The notes beneath the pieces are model-generated. The model was not told the DNA's origin. It ran no database searches and was given only the letters and a program-made list of their open reading frames with translations. The position numbers and the translations under genes were made by a program. 64,000 nt of DNA from Cryptomeria japonica (Eukaryota > Streptophyta > Pinopsida > Cupressales > Cupressaceae): assembly GCF_030272615.1 (NCBI RefSeq), contig NC_081406.1, positions 402,644,939-402,708,938 of the forward strand, read 5' to 3'. Shown here piece after piece: positions 11,222-23,463 of this stretch; the first letter of the stretch is position 1, and every line of letters begins with the position of its first letter.

Positions 11222-12020
11222 ATGTTGTGGAACAATAGATTGGATCACATTGGTGAAAAAGGTATTAAGACCATTCTAGATAAGAATCTAGTTGAGGGTC
11301 TTTCTGATTATTCTATTAGTAAGAGTGATTTTTGTGAGAACTATGTGTTTGATAAACAAAATAGATCTTCATTTCATAAAGGAGTTAATAAAGCTAAGAG
11401 ACTTTAAGAGATTATTCATTCGGTGCATTTGGTCTAATGGATATTGACTCTTTGAATAGATCTAGGTATTATGTTTCCTTCATTGATGATGTCTCAAGAT
11501 ATACTTGGATTTATTTTATGCATTCAAAATCTAAAATTTTCACTAATTTTAAGGAATTTAAGGCATTGGTTGAAAATAAATTTGATAAAAGATAAAATTA
11601 TTATGATTCGGCAACGGGGGTGAGTATTTCTCTAAATAATTTTATGAGTTTTACAATCATGCAATAATTTTTAAGCGAAAGATTACACCTTACACTCCCC
11701 AGTAAAATGGGATAGCAGAAAGAATGTACATTAATGGAAAGAGCTAGGAGAATGTTAAGTAGTGCTAATCTAGATAAATGTTTTTGGATATAAGCTATTG
11801 GTACTGCTTGTTATTTAATTAAAATATCTTATTATAAATATCTTTTTGATAAAACACCTTATGAGATGTGGTTGGGCAAAAAGCCTTCAGTTTCACATTT
11901 AAGGGTCTTTGGTTGTGAGGCTTTTGTTCATGTGCCTCAAGAGAAATGATCTAAAATGGATCTAGAATCTCATAAATGCATATTTATAGGATATGGTGTG
12001 AATATAAAAGGTTACAAGCT
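11222..12020 (+). pseudogene. Copia-2 integrase
   Basis: LWNNRLDHIGEKGIKTIL is the GAG-pre-integrase motif. Downstream reading gives DIDSLNRSRYYVSFIDDVSRYTW, and a stop sits inside the usual PQQNGIAER box near 11700. Several frameshifts and stops break the core, so only 11222-11407 is open for any length. The C-terminal FGCEAFVHVP region is at about 11910-11940. Confidence 0.82.
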
Positions 12021-12363
12021 TTGAAATCTTCTAACCCATAAAATGATATTTTTTAGAGATGTGATTTTCAAGGAATTTAGAGCTGACTCAGGTGAAGAAA
12101 AACCAAAGGAAAAGTCAAAGATAGTGCATTTTGAAACTAAGATGGAAGATGCACATGTGGAAGAAAAGAGTGATGGAGAAGAAGATGGAGAAGAAGAAGA
12201 GAGTTCAATTCAAAGTTCTAAAGAATCTGTTGTAACAGAAGAAGTTGAAATTGATGAATAAGAACATGAAGAAGAACCTCTTACTCCACCTTTGAGAAGG
12301 TCCACAAGACAATGAAATCTACTTGATAGGTATAGCCTACAAGAATTCCATCATAAGTTTTCT
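12021..12363 (+). pseudogene. Copia-2 acidic linker between integrase and RT
   Basis: Open frame 12043-12261 begins MIFFRDVIFKE and runs into a Glu/Asp/Ser-rich stretch (EEKSDGEEDGEEEESSIQSS). This is the low-complexity hinge commonly seen between integrase and reverse transcriptase of copia polyproteins. It ends at a TAA before the RRSTRQ-like segment. Confidence 0.75.
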
Positions 12364-13060
12364 TTAGTAAGTAATGGCGATGAACCTAGATATTACAAGG
12401 AAGCACTCTCTTTTGAGGAAAGCGAGCCTTGGATGCAGGCCATACAGGAGGAGATGATAGCTTTGGATAGTTGTGACACCTGGGATCTTGTTAGTTTTCC
12501 TAAAGGAATAAAACCCATTGGATGCAACTAGGTATTTAAGAATAAATTTGGAGCAAATTGTCAATTAGGGAGGTACAAGGTGAGACTAGTAGCCAAGGGC
12601 TAATCCCAAAGAGAGGGAGTTCATTTTGGTGAAATATTCTCTCTTGTTGCTAAGCTAACTTCTATTAGATTCCTATTATCTATTTATGTTGCTTGTGATT
12701 TTAAGATAGAGCAAGTGTATGTTGAAACTTCTTTCTTGCATGGGGATATTGAAGAAGAAATTTATATGTGACAACTTGATGGTTTTGTTGAGAAAGGAAA
12801 AGAAAACTTGGTTTGGAGGTAAAAATAGTCATTGTATGATTTGAAACAGTCACCCAAGATGTGGTGCCAGAAGTTTGATTCCTTTACTTTAAAGTTGGGT
12901 TATGTTAGAAGACAAGAGGATCATTGTGTTTATATTAAGGTTATTGATGATCAATTACTAATTATTATATTGTATGTTGATGACATGTTTATTGGTAACA
13001 AGATATATTCTTGGGATGGAAATCAACATGAATCAGATTTATAGAAAGCTTTGGTTAAGT
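12364..13060 (+). pseudogene. Copia-2 reverse transcriptase
   Basis: Contains EPWMQAIQEEMIALDSCDTW, SLYDLKQSPKMWCQKFD and an intact YVDD box (IIILYVDDMFIG). The first catalytic motif reads QVYVETSFLHG instead of the usual QMDVKTAFLHG pattern, so the first aspartate is lost. Stops interrupt it near 12530, 12600, 12770 and 12825, and the frame breaks after NKIYS. Confidence 0.88.
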
Positions 13061-13194
13061 CAAAGTAAGTATGTTGACACCATTTTGTAGAGATTTAAAA
13101 TGTAGGATTGTAAGGCAGTAAGTATTCCATTTTTTATTGGTACTAGGTTAAATTTAGACATGTGTCCTAATTTTGATGATGATATTAAAGAAAT

Positions 13195-13860
13195 GTCTAA
13201 TGTTCCTTATGATAGCATCATTGGTAGTTTAATGTATGCAATGGTTTGTACTAGACCAGATATAGCCCAAGTAGTGGGAATTCTAAGTAGGTTTATGTCT
13301 AACCCATGAAAATAGCATTGGACTTTTGTTAAAAAGGTATTAAGATATTTATGAGGTACTTCTTATTACTATTTAGTTTATTTTGGTACTGAAGGTATAG
13401 ATAAGTCATTGGACATACAGGGCTTTTTTGATGCAAATTGGACATGTGACTTGGATAGTCGAAGGTCTACTAGTGGCTATGTGTTTGCTTTTTTTGGAGG
13501 TGCAGTGAGTTGGATGAGTAAAAGACAACCTACAATTGTATTATCCACTACAGAAGTAGAGTATATGGCTTCTACACATGCCTCTAATGAGGCATTTTGG
13601 CTACAAATACTTGGTAATGATATTGGTTTTGATTGAAGGACAGTGAGGATTGAATGTGACAATCAAAGTGCCATATGTTTGGCCAAAACTCCTATGTATC
13701 ATGCTCATCCTAAACTTGTTGATGTTTAGTATCACTTTGTGAGAGAGGTAATTGAGAGCGGATATGTTATGATTGAAAAAATTAACACTTTGGATAATTT
13801 TGTAGATTCTCTCATGAAGCCAGTGACCATGGATAAGTTCTCTTGGGTGTAGGAAGGTCA
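13195..13860 (+). pseudogene. Copia-2 RNase H and pol C-terminus
   Basis: Visible motifs are IGSLMYAMVCTRPDIAQVVG, DLDSRRSTSGYVF, LSTTEVEYMA and HFVREVIESG, the diagnostic end of copia pol. Stops at about 13308, 13350 and 13634 break the frame; the longest open piece is 13409-13636. Confidence 0.88.
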
Positions 13861-13940
13861 AGGTCCTTGATCACTATACTTGATTTGTATTTTTGTATCT
13901 ACGGGGTAATTCACAATGTATGATTTCAAGTGGGAGGATT

Positions 13941-14735
13941 TGATTTGAGTGTAATAAACCTTGTCAATCCTTTGATTTAGTATTTTCCTAATATCTTATG
14001 TAATTTACCAATAAGAGGTTAAACTGTTTAACCAATGGTGGTGAAAGAGACCATGTAAAGGCGAATTTACTTTTACCATTTGTCTTCAAGAAAAGATCAA
14101 AATAGTTAGGTGACACCTTTTAGAAGCTTCTATTTTGAGGTGGTTGGACACTTTTAAGGGGTTGTAAGAGAATCTATGATGATTATGATAGTCATTATTG
14201 ATATTTATGAGGAAATCCTTATGCGGGTGCCCATGCATGAGAGATGCCTTATGATAGTTGTAAAAGCATCTATAATAGGTTAATTTTTGGTGTTTTTTAC
14301 TCATTTCAAGGAGATAAACATGATTTTTTGTAGGTGGTTTTGTAGCCTATTTTTTGGTGATACCATGGTAGTTTTCATCTTCACAAATCTCTATGAATTG
14401 GGGCCATGAGATAGAGTTATTCATTTACTCTTGTTCAATTTCCAAGATAAAAAAGTGTTGTCGGATTTTATATAGGTCTACAAGAGAACGGTATTGTTGA
14501 TTTAATTTTCATTTGAATATTAATATACTTGCCTCTCTTTTTATGGTGGAGTTTTTTCCTGAAAGGGTTTCTCCACATAAATCTGGTGTTTTGTGTGTTA
14601 TAGTTTTCTTCTTGTTTTGATTTTGTAATCACTTTGTTAAGGGTTTATCTTTAGTTTTAGATTTGCAATAATATTCATTTAAAGTTCATATTGCAAGATT
14701 TATTTACCTTGTTTTACAACAAATAAATCCTAACA
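13941..14735 (+). repeat. 3' LTR of Copia-2
   Basis: Follows a purine-rich tract (AAGTGGGAGGATT, 13928-13940) that fits a polypurine tract. It aligns with the 5' LTR and ends AAATCCTAACA at 14725-14735, the inverse of the TGTTAGGATTT start of the 5' LTR. The start is degenerate, so its position is approximate. Confidence 0.8.
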
Positions 14736-16175
14736 TAATAAAAAGATATATCAAGCAACACATTATGAGGGAAGCACATTACATACAAGCAAACACACGT
14801 AAGACACTACGACACAAATGAAGCTAGTCAACTAAATCATCTACCTCTTAATCTTTCTTAACATCACTTAGGGATGATGGAAAAGATGCAAGAGGAGCAA
14901 CAACAAGAATGGTAGATGGAGCTACTACAAGTTCCAAACAAAGACCATGCTCTAATGATTTGTCAGTAGGAGCTAGAAATAATTCTTTTAAAAATATTGA
15001 AGAGAGATCATGATTAATCTCAATACCCTCTTAAATATCAAAATAATTAGGATCAACATTGTTAGCATGAACAACATATTTATCATCATCTAAATTAATC
15101 ACAATAGGATCTTTAACATGGAAAGGAAATGAAGAATCATTTTTCTTAGACATTTTTAACTTTTGAAATGGTGGATTCAGTTGAAATTCCTCCCTAGGAA
15201 TAGGAAAAGGTTGGACAAATGGGACTAAGACAATATTTGGTGTCTTTGGGGAGGAAATGGTTTACAAAGCAATCTCATGAACATTGGAATTTCATCTATG
15301 TTTGTGTCCTCTCACACAATGATTTATCTTAGTTCGACTCAAAACTTGTGAACATTAGGGATCAATCAACATAGGCTTTTTTCTTCCTTTGTAGGAGGGG
15401 AATAGAAGAAACCTCAATATATTGAAAGAGACAAGATGTTGGGCCCTTTCTTTTATATGATATAGGGAGTGGAATCACAACATATAGAGGATGAATAGAA
15501 GGAATAGGAAGATGTCCTTGTCTAGGATGAGGAAGAGGAATATCCATAGGTGAAGGGTCTCTAGGCATACTTAAGGCCAATATCATCTCACTTTTACATT
15601 TTTTATAGGATAGGAGAAGAATATATGTTTGAGGTTTCAAAGATTTAGGTTGTTGAGGCCAAAAATAATCAAGGGTGAAATTTCCACGTCTTTGTTGTGG
15701 GTTAGTAAATGATATGATTGATCTTCATAATATGCTCATTATGACAAAACTTAAAACACTTATGGATGGTAGAAGAGATAAGTTTCATAGAAGAGAGTCA
15801 AGGATGTCCAAACTTCACACAAAATTGATCAAGGGTAAGGAAGGTAACATTTAAGCACATAGTACCAACCTTAACCAGAAAAGTGATAGAACCTATATAC
15901 TAGGACACGTGAAACCATCATGCACCTTGATCATAACATTCAGATTTGTCATATGTTTCTTGATGAAATTGTTGAGTAAAGAGATGTTCTTCAATGATAA
16001 CATTCACCATACATAATAAATCAATGACTACTCCATGTGAGAGCTTTTCTTTAATCTTTGCAATAATGTATAATGGTCCATCAAATGCCTTAATAGTCTC
16101 CCTAGAGTCAAAGGTGATTCAAGGTTAAATTTTAGGTTTGAGTTTTTCAATAAGGTTCACAACATTGTTAGATTT
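14736..16175 (-). other. Element C internal region with protease-like remnant
   Basis: Colinear with 18110-19420 of element A. The part 15700-16175 corresponds to the protease-like region of A (19071-19496) but contains more stops. 14736-15361 is non-coding 3' sequence. The segment stops where element A is inserted, and 16171-16175 (GATTT) would be A's left target duplication. Confidence 0.7.
15362..15640 (-). pseudogene. Proline-rich ORF fragment of element C
   Basis: Minus-strand frame of 92 codons containing KCKSEMILALSMPRDPSP, which matches RCKNEMIVSLSKPRDPNP in the frame 18615-19001 of element A. The remainder is Pro/Ser-rich. It lies downstream of the protease-like region, in the place where pol would begin in an autonomous element, but shows no polymerase motif. 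Function unknown. Confidence 0.6.
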
Positions 16176-17374
16176 TGTGATGGTGAAAAAATAGGGTTTC
16201 CACCATTAGAAGTAGTGAAAACCACTAATTTTATGACTTAGCACCATTACCTTTAAAAGAGGGTTCCAATCCAATAGATCTTGTCACAAACCAGCAAGTA
16301 TTAGGACTGATAATTCTAATTGGATTAGGGGGGTTTATGGATAATCCTCTTTTGTGAGTTGAATTGTTGAAATTAGGGTAAAAGTGTTAAAAATGGAGAT
16401 AAAAATATAGAAACGGTGAGCTACAGTCATAGGATTGAGTTACAAACCTATATCTAAGCAATGTAAGTCGATTTAGACCTATTCCTAGAAAAAATTCCTA
16501 AAAAGCTGAGAGGTTTTGCCTACGCCCTAGTCCTCTGAACTTTTCACACTCCAATGGGGGATCGATTCCTCACTCTAGATAATGCTTATTCAGAAGATCA
16601 CAGCTTCGTACCTAATTCATGCACACAAAAATAAGGGGAAATAGGTTGGGAATAGGGGTTTTCTTAAGTCAAACCCCAGTTTAGGAATTATCCTTGAAAT
16701 AGAAATCAAAGATAATTGAATTGCAGTAATGTAAATGTTCTCCTTTTGAGGGAGATGCTGAATAATGACTTAAAACATAAATGATATACCTCCTTGTGAA
16801 TTTTTCTTTGTCTTCACATGGAATTAGGGTTTCATGAAGTCTTCAACAACATGGAACATGAATGTCAACTCCAATGCTTGAATATTGACCTTATTGTTGC
16901 TCCTATGCTTGAAGTAAGACTAGTTACTTTCTCACTTGATTTGGATGCTTGATTTTCTTGATGTCAGATTCAGTTTCATGTGTGTGTATTTTTATGCGTG
17001 GATGTCCAAATGAGAGGGGAAAGCCTGCTTTTATACTTGTTAGTCGATAAACATATTAATTTTCTGACATGGGCCAACACGGGGCTAGGTTTCCCACTCA
17101 AATTTTGAAAAGGCCAAGGGGTCCAAAGTTAGGCCCTAATTGGGAGGACCAATGCATGGTGCCCTGGTCATATCAAGTACCAAGGTACCATTCCCTATTC
17201 CTACCCAATTTAGGGGCCAGGACAAAGGGCTAGGATGGTACATAATGTCAAAATGAAATCAAATTTGCATGATATGAGCAGAATCAGGTCCTCAGCATGC
17301 CTAGGGGTGCAAATGCTAAGGTGAGGACCCAAATGCAATCAAAATTATAAGGGAGTACAATTTAGGATGCTACA
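16176..17374 (-). repeat. 3' LTR of element A
   Basis: 1,199 bp, beginning TGTGATGGTG on the plus strand and ending TGCTACA. Matches 21538-22432 (TTCCACCATTAGAAGTAGTG and following). Related, but clearly diverged, from the LTRs of element C. Confidence 0.85.
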
Positions 17375-17388
17375 TTTGGCCCCCAATT
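17375..17388 (-). other. Polypurine tract of element A
   Basis: Minus strand reads AATTGGGGGCCAAA directly before the LTR start TGTAGCATCC. Confidence 0.8.
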
Positions 17389-18614
17389 TAGTGGGAGTAT
17401 ATGACTAGGCATACTCTTAGTAAATCACAAAGGTTCACATTGAAAGGATTTCATCAAGATGCTAAGGAGGCAAGACACACCAAGCCCCCAATGGACTTTA
17501 GGTATCTTAAAAACTTCTAGGTCATGATAAAAGGGACATCATAAGAAAGAGAACCATGACTACAAGCCCAATAAGGTTCACTTACCATGAGTCATGAAAA
17601 GAAAAATACCAAAATTACAAAGCAAATGGCCAAGTTCACTAAGTAACTTGAGTATCAAGATGCACAAACAAAGAAACATTGAGTGGAGTGTATGCCCCCA
17701 CGTTGAAGAGATTGCGTACGTCATAACAGGATAAATTGCTTTGAGGTAGGATACACCCCAAGCAGACAAGCACACTATCACAATGATATGCCCCTGAGAA
17801 GGACAAATAAAAGGATAATGATCACAAAACATGAAACACATAAGGGTCCTACTTAACTCTAGGTTCAGTATGCTCTTATGATAAACAATGTATATCATGT
17901 ATATATATGCAATGAATTGTACTCATCTCCCAAAGAAATTAGAACCACTATGGAAGAAGGGCACATGTGTCTTTTAAGTCAACATGGGAGAGACCAAAAG
18001 AGATCTCAATGCTTTGCATCGTCCTCAAGTAGAAAACACTATGGATAGCAAATTGAAGAATTGGGAAACAAATAGAAGAAGATTATGAACAAGATAGAGA
18101 GAGAGAGAGAGGATATATGGCCCAAATGAAGTTTATCAAGCAAGTCATTCACCTCCCCATCTCACTGAACATTGTTTGGGGAAGGTGGACAATATTAAAG
18201 AGGAGAAAATTTTAGCATAGTATATGGAGCTATCACAAGTTTCAAACAAGGACCATGCTCTAATGATGGATCACTTTGTTTATTACTAGGAGATAGGATT
18301 AATGCTTGTGAAAATTATTTAGATAAATCATTGTCAACATCAACATATTCATCACTTGAATCAACATTGTCAGCATGAACATCATTTTCATCAATGTCTT
18401 GGAGAATTAGGTTTAACTTCCTCCCTATGGTTAGGTTAAGTATGGGCAAATGGGATCATGTCAACATTTGGAGTCTTCAAGGAGGAAATGGTTGAAAAGA
18501 AATTTCACAAGCTCTAGCATGATGTCTCTGTCGGTGTTCTCTCGCACAACAATTTCTTTTAGTTTTAGCTGTAGGTTGTGAAGGTTTGGGATCAACAGGC
18601 ATAGGCTTCTTCTC
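17389..18614 (-). other. 3' non-coding region of element A
   Basis: About 1.2 kb without a convincing ORF. It includes a GA microsatellite (18095-18113). The minus-strand frame 17578-17898 has no recognisable motif and is hydrophobic by base composition only. This is where pol would be expected in an autonomous element, and none is visible. Confidence 0.6.
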
Positions 18615-19001
18615 TTACTTAAAATAAGGATGCAAAGGAGAAGATTTTTTAGGTTGAAATATGGGATATGTTAGGTGCTTTCCTTTGTAAGATGAAGGAG
18701 GTGAAACTTCAAAATATAAAGGAGGAGTAGAAGGTGTAGGAAGAAGACTAGGTCCATCATGAGGAGGGATAGGTCTATTATGAAGAATAGGAATGGGATT
18801 AGGATCTCTAGGCTTACTCAAGGATACGATCATCTCATTCTTACATCTTTGATAAGATTGAAAAAGAGCATCACTTCTAGGCTTAAGAGGTTCGAATTGT
18901 TTAGACCAAAAGTAATCAAGATTAAAATCTCCTTGCCTTATCATGGGTTGGTATATGTTATGGTTAATTGTTACAATTTTTTCATCAAGAGGGAATTTCA
19001 A
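18615..19001 (-). pseudogene. Proline-rich ORF downstream of protease, element A
   Basis: 128 codons with FNLDYFWSKQFEPLKPRSD followed by a Pro/Ser-rich tail. The same layout is seen in element C at 15362-15640. A region of this kind commonly links protease to reverse transcriptase in plant Ty3 elements. Here it is followed only by non-coding DNA. Function not assigned. Confidence 0.55.
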
Positions 19002-19070
19002 TCATTTATGAATAGTAGAAGGGGTCACTTTCATGGAAGAGAGCCAAGGATGTCCCAACTTCACACAAAA

Positions 19071-19708
19071 TTATTCCGATGTAGGAATAATAGAAAAATT
19101 AACATATAAAGATTTAGTACCAACCTCAATGGGAAGGGTAATAGAACCAATAGTGGGACAAGAGAAACCATCAAATATATTAATGACCACATCAGATTTA
19201 TCATATGTCACTTGATGTAATTGTAAGGTATAAAGATATTCTTTAGTTATCACATTTACCATGCACACGGGATCAATTAGCACACCTTGTGAAAGCATAT
19301 TTTTTATCCTCACAGTGATGTATAATGGGCCATCAAGTGTTTCAATAATCTCACTAGATTCAAAGGTAATACATATGTACTTAGGAGGTTTAGGTTTATC
19401 AATAAGATTCACCACATTATTAGACTCAAGGCCAAGATCATTAGGAGAAAAGGCAAGATGCTCTGACTCAATCACATTAGTAGAATGGGAAGGCAAAGGA
19501 TTGGTAAAGATTGGATATTTTGATTCAGGGGAGCTACAAATTTGTTTTCTTTGTCATTTACACAAGCTACATATATGGTATTTTTATCAATGAGGTATTG
19601 GATCTTACTTTTTAGGGAATAAAACTTTTCATTTTCATGACCAAGTTGACAATGATATTGGAAAAAGGCTGACATCATAATGAGGTGGCAAAGGTTTGGT
19701 TTTGTCAA
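19071..19708 (-). pseudogene. Protease-like region with upstream zinc-motif remnant, element A
   Basis: The frame 19472-19708 has FQYHCQLGHENEKFYSLK, a decayed CxxH-type knuckle common in plant Ty3 gag, followed by KIQYLIDK. The next frame (19071-19496) reads LYITVRIKNMLSQGVLIDPVCMVNV; the segment VLIDPVCMVNVI sits where retropepsins have VLID-G-S-A-N-V, so the catalytic DxG/DxS triad is altered to DPV. It is probably an inactive retropepsin relic. Confidence 0.6.
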
Positions 19709-21094
19709 TTGGTTTGGTGGGAGGAAATTTCAACACATCTTTTTGTATCAGTTATTTCATAATGCTATGTAAAGATTCTTTAAGAGTAAACTCTTTTCTA
19801 AAATACTTGGATAAAGGAGGCACACTTGTTGTCACGGCCGCTACTTGGGTATTGTTGTTGTCATTGAACTTAATGTATCCCTTGTTTTATTTAAACTTTG
19901 AAAAAATTTGTTGATCACTTTCATTCTTGTCAGTCAGAGCCATTGAAGGAGATGATTCAAATTGACTCACTGGAAGTTGATAATTATGAGGTACTGTACA
20001 CAACTATATAAAGGAAATAAACTTAGAAAAGAGAAGCTTATCCCTAATGTCTTTTTGAAAATTAGAAATGAAAATTCTTTGAACATCTTGACCAGGCATA
20101 GGCATAGGATGGGGTCACCTTTTCCATTATAAAGCTCCAATTGAGGGACTTCCACATGTTTAGGGGGACAACATGATCAATTTCATTAGATAATGGGCTA
20201 GCTAAATCAAATATAGGCACACTATACTTTGATTGCTTTATGGAATTTTTTTTGTTGTTGTAGGGATGACACTGGTTGAGCTAGGCTATTAATGGTTGCT
20301 TCATTACATGAGTTGAAATTGGACATATTGGATTGAGTTTGAGGAGTAACATTGTTAGAAGAAGGATCTTAAGAATAAGGAGGTGGGACACTATGATAAG
20401 TAGGTATACAAGATGATTGGGTAAAAAATGGATGACTCATGGCAAGAGGGATGAAAGAGTTTTGATTATTAATGTTTCCCCCTTGACTAGAATGTGTAGG
20501 AATAATATTTTGTGTGAAATTGGCCATGATATTGGATGTGAATGTAGGCACACTAGGCATAGAAGTAGGCATGGGAATAGAATGATTAACTTCAATAGGA
20601 GGTTGAGTGTAACCAAGGGGTTCAAAAAAACTTTTCAAAGGCATGATATTAGTGTCAACAATATGAGAATGGCCACGCAACAAATCAACACCAATTTTAT
20701 CACTTTACACCATTATTTTTTATCCCTCAATCAATGGGATACCCTCACTTTTTGGGTATTGTTGACTCATCCATTGTTGAATATTTTCAAATCCATTGTC
20801 AATCTTCTCTAATTGGTCAATGGAAACCCTAGTTAGTGATTCGCCCTCATCATGAGAATTATATAAAGAATGAGGATAAACAACATCAATTGTTGGCATA
20901 GAAGAACCAACCACATTATCATGAAATAAGTTATCCAAATTAGGCTCCATATCCTTAGTAATTAAACCTTGGGAAGCCTTAATTCTACAAATTCTCACGA
21001 GAATATTATAGGTAGGACTAATAGTATAGTAAAACTCATGCACAAAAGAGGAAATGTTGAATTTGAATTTGAAAACTATGATTAAGCAAACCAA
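19709..21094 (-). pseudogene. gag of element A
   Basis: Minus-strand pieces 20720-21094, 20369-20683 and 19967-20155 with stops between. The N-terminus has Asp/Ser-rich and then Pro/Met/Thr-rich sequence (NHSIPMPTSMPSVPTFTSN). The start of the capsid-like part reads VPQLELYNGKGDP, the pattern that opens retrotransposon gag domains. The rest of the capsid-like part is shifted and broken. The parallel frame 52753-53187 in element C confirms the reading frame. Confidence 0.65.
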
Positions 21095-21520
21095 AATTTT
21101 GTGAAAATCATTGATTAACTAATTAATTAAGAAATTTGATTTGTGAATTGGAAAGATAAATGCATTCATAAAAATTACATCCAAAAAATAAATTGAAATT
21201 TATGCAACCCTGACGGTAAATTTTAGAATTATAAATTAGGGTTTTTTGTAAATTCAACCGCTAAATTTATGTAATTCAATTTGAAAATGAGATCAAGGAG
21301 GGAAAATTTGAATTTTAACTTAAATGAATAATCAGAATCTAAAATTATAAATCCAAATTAGACAACCCACAAGCTCAATTTTAGAATTAAAAATTAGGGT
21401 TTTTGTGAAAATAACCTCTAAATTTTTGAAATTCAATGAAAACTTGAAAATGTGAATTGGAATTTGAAATGGCATAAACACTCAGATCTAAAAATAAAAA
21501 TTAGAATTTTAGGTGTAAGG
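21095..21520 (-). other. 5' leader of element A
   Basis: AT-rich leader between primer-binding site and gag. The phrase AATTAGGGTTTTTGT and similar segments repeat imperfectly three times (21230-21260, 21390-21410 and nearby). No ORF. Confidence 0.5.
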
Positions 21521-21534
21521 CATCGGGTTCACCA
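21521..21534 (-). other. Primer-binding site of element A
   Basis: Minus strand reads TGGTGAACCCGATG three bases after the LTR end. It starts with the obligatory TGG of a tRNA 3' end. The same core is at 37918-37933 (element E) and, degenerate, at 57881-57895 (element C). I could not assign the tRNA. Confidence 0.7.
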
Positions 21535-21537
21535 GAA

Positions 21538-22432
21538 TGTAATGGTGAAAAATTAGAGTTTCCACCATTAGAAGTAGTGAAAACCACTAATTTTATGACT
21601 TAGGACCATTACTTTCAAAAGAGGGTTCCAATCCAATAGATCTAGTCAAAAACTAGCAAAGATTAGGAGTGAGAATTTTGATTTGATTGGGGGGGCATAT
21701 TGAGCCACAAACCTAGATCTGAGAAATGTAAGCCGATTCGGACCTGTTCCCATAAAAAACTCCTAAAAATCGAGACCATCTCGCCTATGCCCTGATCCTC
21801 CAAAAATTTTGCACTCCACTTGGGGATTGATTCATCATTGTAGATAATGCTTATTCTAAATATCGCAACTCCGTACCTATTTCCTGCCCACATAAAGAAG
21901 GGGAAATAGGTTGGGAATGCCCAGGGTTTGCTTAAGTCAAACCCCAGCTTAGGAATTAACCTTGAAATAGAAATGAAAGATAATTGAATTACAGTAATGG
22001 AAATTCTCTCCTTTTGAGGGAGATGCTAAATAATGATTGAAAACACAAATGATATACCTCCTTGTGATTTTTTGTTTGTCTTCACACAAAATTAGGGTTT
22101 CATGAAGTCTTCAACATCATGGACTAAGAATGTAAACTCCAATGCTTGAATCTTGATTATATTGTTGATCCTACGCTTGAAGGAAGACTGATTACATGCT
22201 CACTTGATCTGGATGCTTGATTTTCTTGATGTTGGATTCAATTTCATCTGTCTGGATTATCATGTGTGGATGTGCAAATGAGAGGGGAAATCCTCCTTTT
22301 ATACTTTCCTTTCGAAAAACATATTAATTTTCTGACACGGGCCAACTTAGGGCTAGGTTTCCTACTCAAATTTTTAAAAAGCCAAGGGATCCAAAGTTAG
22401 GCCCTAATTGGGAGGACCAAGGCTTGGAACCT
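21538..22432 (-). repeat. 5' LTR of element A, truncated
   Basis: Matches 16176 to about 17160, then stops in the GGGAGGACCAA region at the boundary of element F. The remaining LTR is not found after 50712, so it was deleted. Confidence 0.8.
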
Positions 22433-23463
22433 ATTGACGAGCGTTTTGACACACCAACCAACAGTCAAGTAGTTTATGCAAACAATCACCACCTCTCCTG
22501 AAAAGTAACGGGTTTGGAAGAACTCACTACCCCAAGGTCTCTGTAGTCGGGTCTCGGCGGTGATGGATAACTCAATGGCTAATGTGGTTATACCTGTAAA
22601 GGGGCCTGCTGGTTAGAACTAAATCTCGCTGGTTTACAAACAGTTGTACTTCCTTTTTTTTTTGTATTTTATGATTTAAGACTCTCTGGGGAAATAAAAT
22701 GCGAAGCGTAAGGGAAAAAAGAAAATAACAATAAGGACCAATATAATAACAACTTAATGAATTATCCAATTAATTCCCTGCAATCCAAGCAATTATCAAA
22801 TATTATCCAAGTTAGCATTCAACAACGAACCTCCAACAAACCTGCAAAATCATCAATTTTACAAGCCTATGAAAATAAAAATCATCATCAATATGGCCTA
22901 TCGCAATAATTCTCATACACCAGTGTCATGCACAATATGATTCATAAAGTGATAGACAAAAAGATTAAACCACGTTATTAACTCTAACTAATAGACATTA
23001 CCAGATTACACAGAAGAATTTGTAGAAGATAAAGTAGATCAGGCAATCTACGAGTTGCTTTTCATATTAATCTCCATAAATGTATAACAAAAATAAGTCA
23101 AACTTCTTAACAATCTAAAAAATACTCTAAAATCTCTAATTGGACCTCAAATCATCAATTCATGGACCCTTACAAACAAATCCAACTTCTCAATCTATAG
23201 AAGTTTGTTCACCCTATTATTTAGGAAATAACTCTACCCTAAATTAAGAACTAAGAAAAGGAGTCGTAGTTAACTTGCAAGTTTCTGCTTGGACACTCCA
23301 CCTAACAACTACAAAAATGACACTGCATGAGCATTACAAAGACCATGCTGGGTGAGCCACATTTTCGTAATCATGCAGAATTTCTTTCAAAATTGGGACC
23401 TTGAGTGAGAGGAGCAGTTAAGAAAAAAAGCTTTTCTATCTTTAGCAGTTCTGACAATATCCT

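Larger units (their letters stand above)
9138..14735 (+). mobile_element. Copia-2: decayed Ty1/copia element
   Basis: A plus-strand element with related sequences at each end (9138-9904 and about 13941-14735), a tRNA-Met primer site at 9910-9920 and the order gag, protease, integrase, reverse transcriptase, RNase H. It carries far more stops than Copia-1, many being TGA or TAG where a CGA or CAG codon would be expected, as if from deamination of methylated cytosine. No clean 5-bp target duplication was found; flanks AAGAA and TAATA do not match, so the outer boundaries are uncertain by some tens of bases. Confidence 0.88.
16176..22432 (-). mobile_element. Element A: gag-pro only LTR retrotransposon, truncated
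   Basis: Two copies of one sequence (16176-17374 and 21538-22432) flank a 4.2-kb interior on the minus strand. A primer-binding site (21521-21534) and a polypurine tract (17375-17388) are in the expected places. The interior encodes gag- and protease-like remnants but no reverse transcriptase or integrase. It is inserted in the protease region of the related element C. Its 5' LTR is cut by element F at 22433 and about 220 bp never resumes after F. Confidence 0.8.

Noticed and set aside
18095-18113. GA repeat considered as polypurine tract of element A
   Set aside because: Wrong strand (purines on the plus strand) and not adjacent to an LTR; the tract at 17375-17388 fits.
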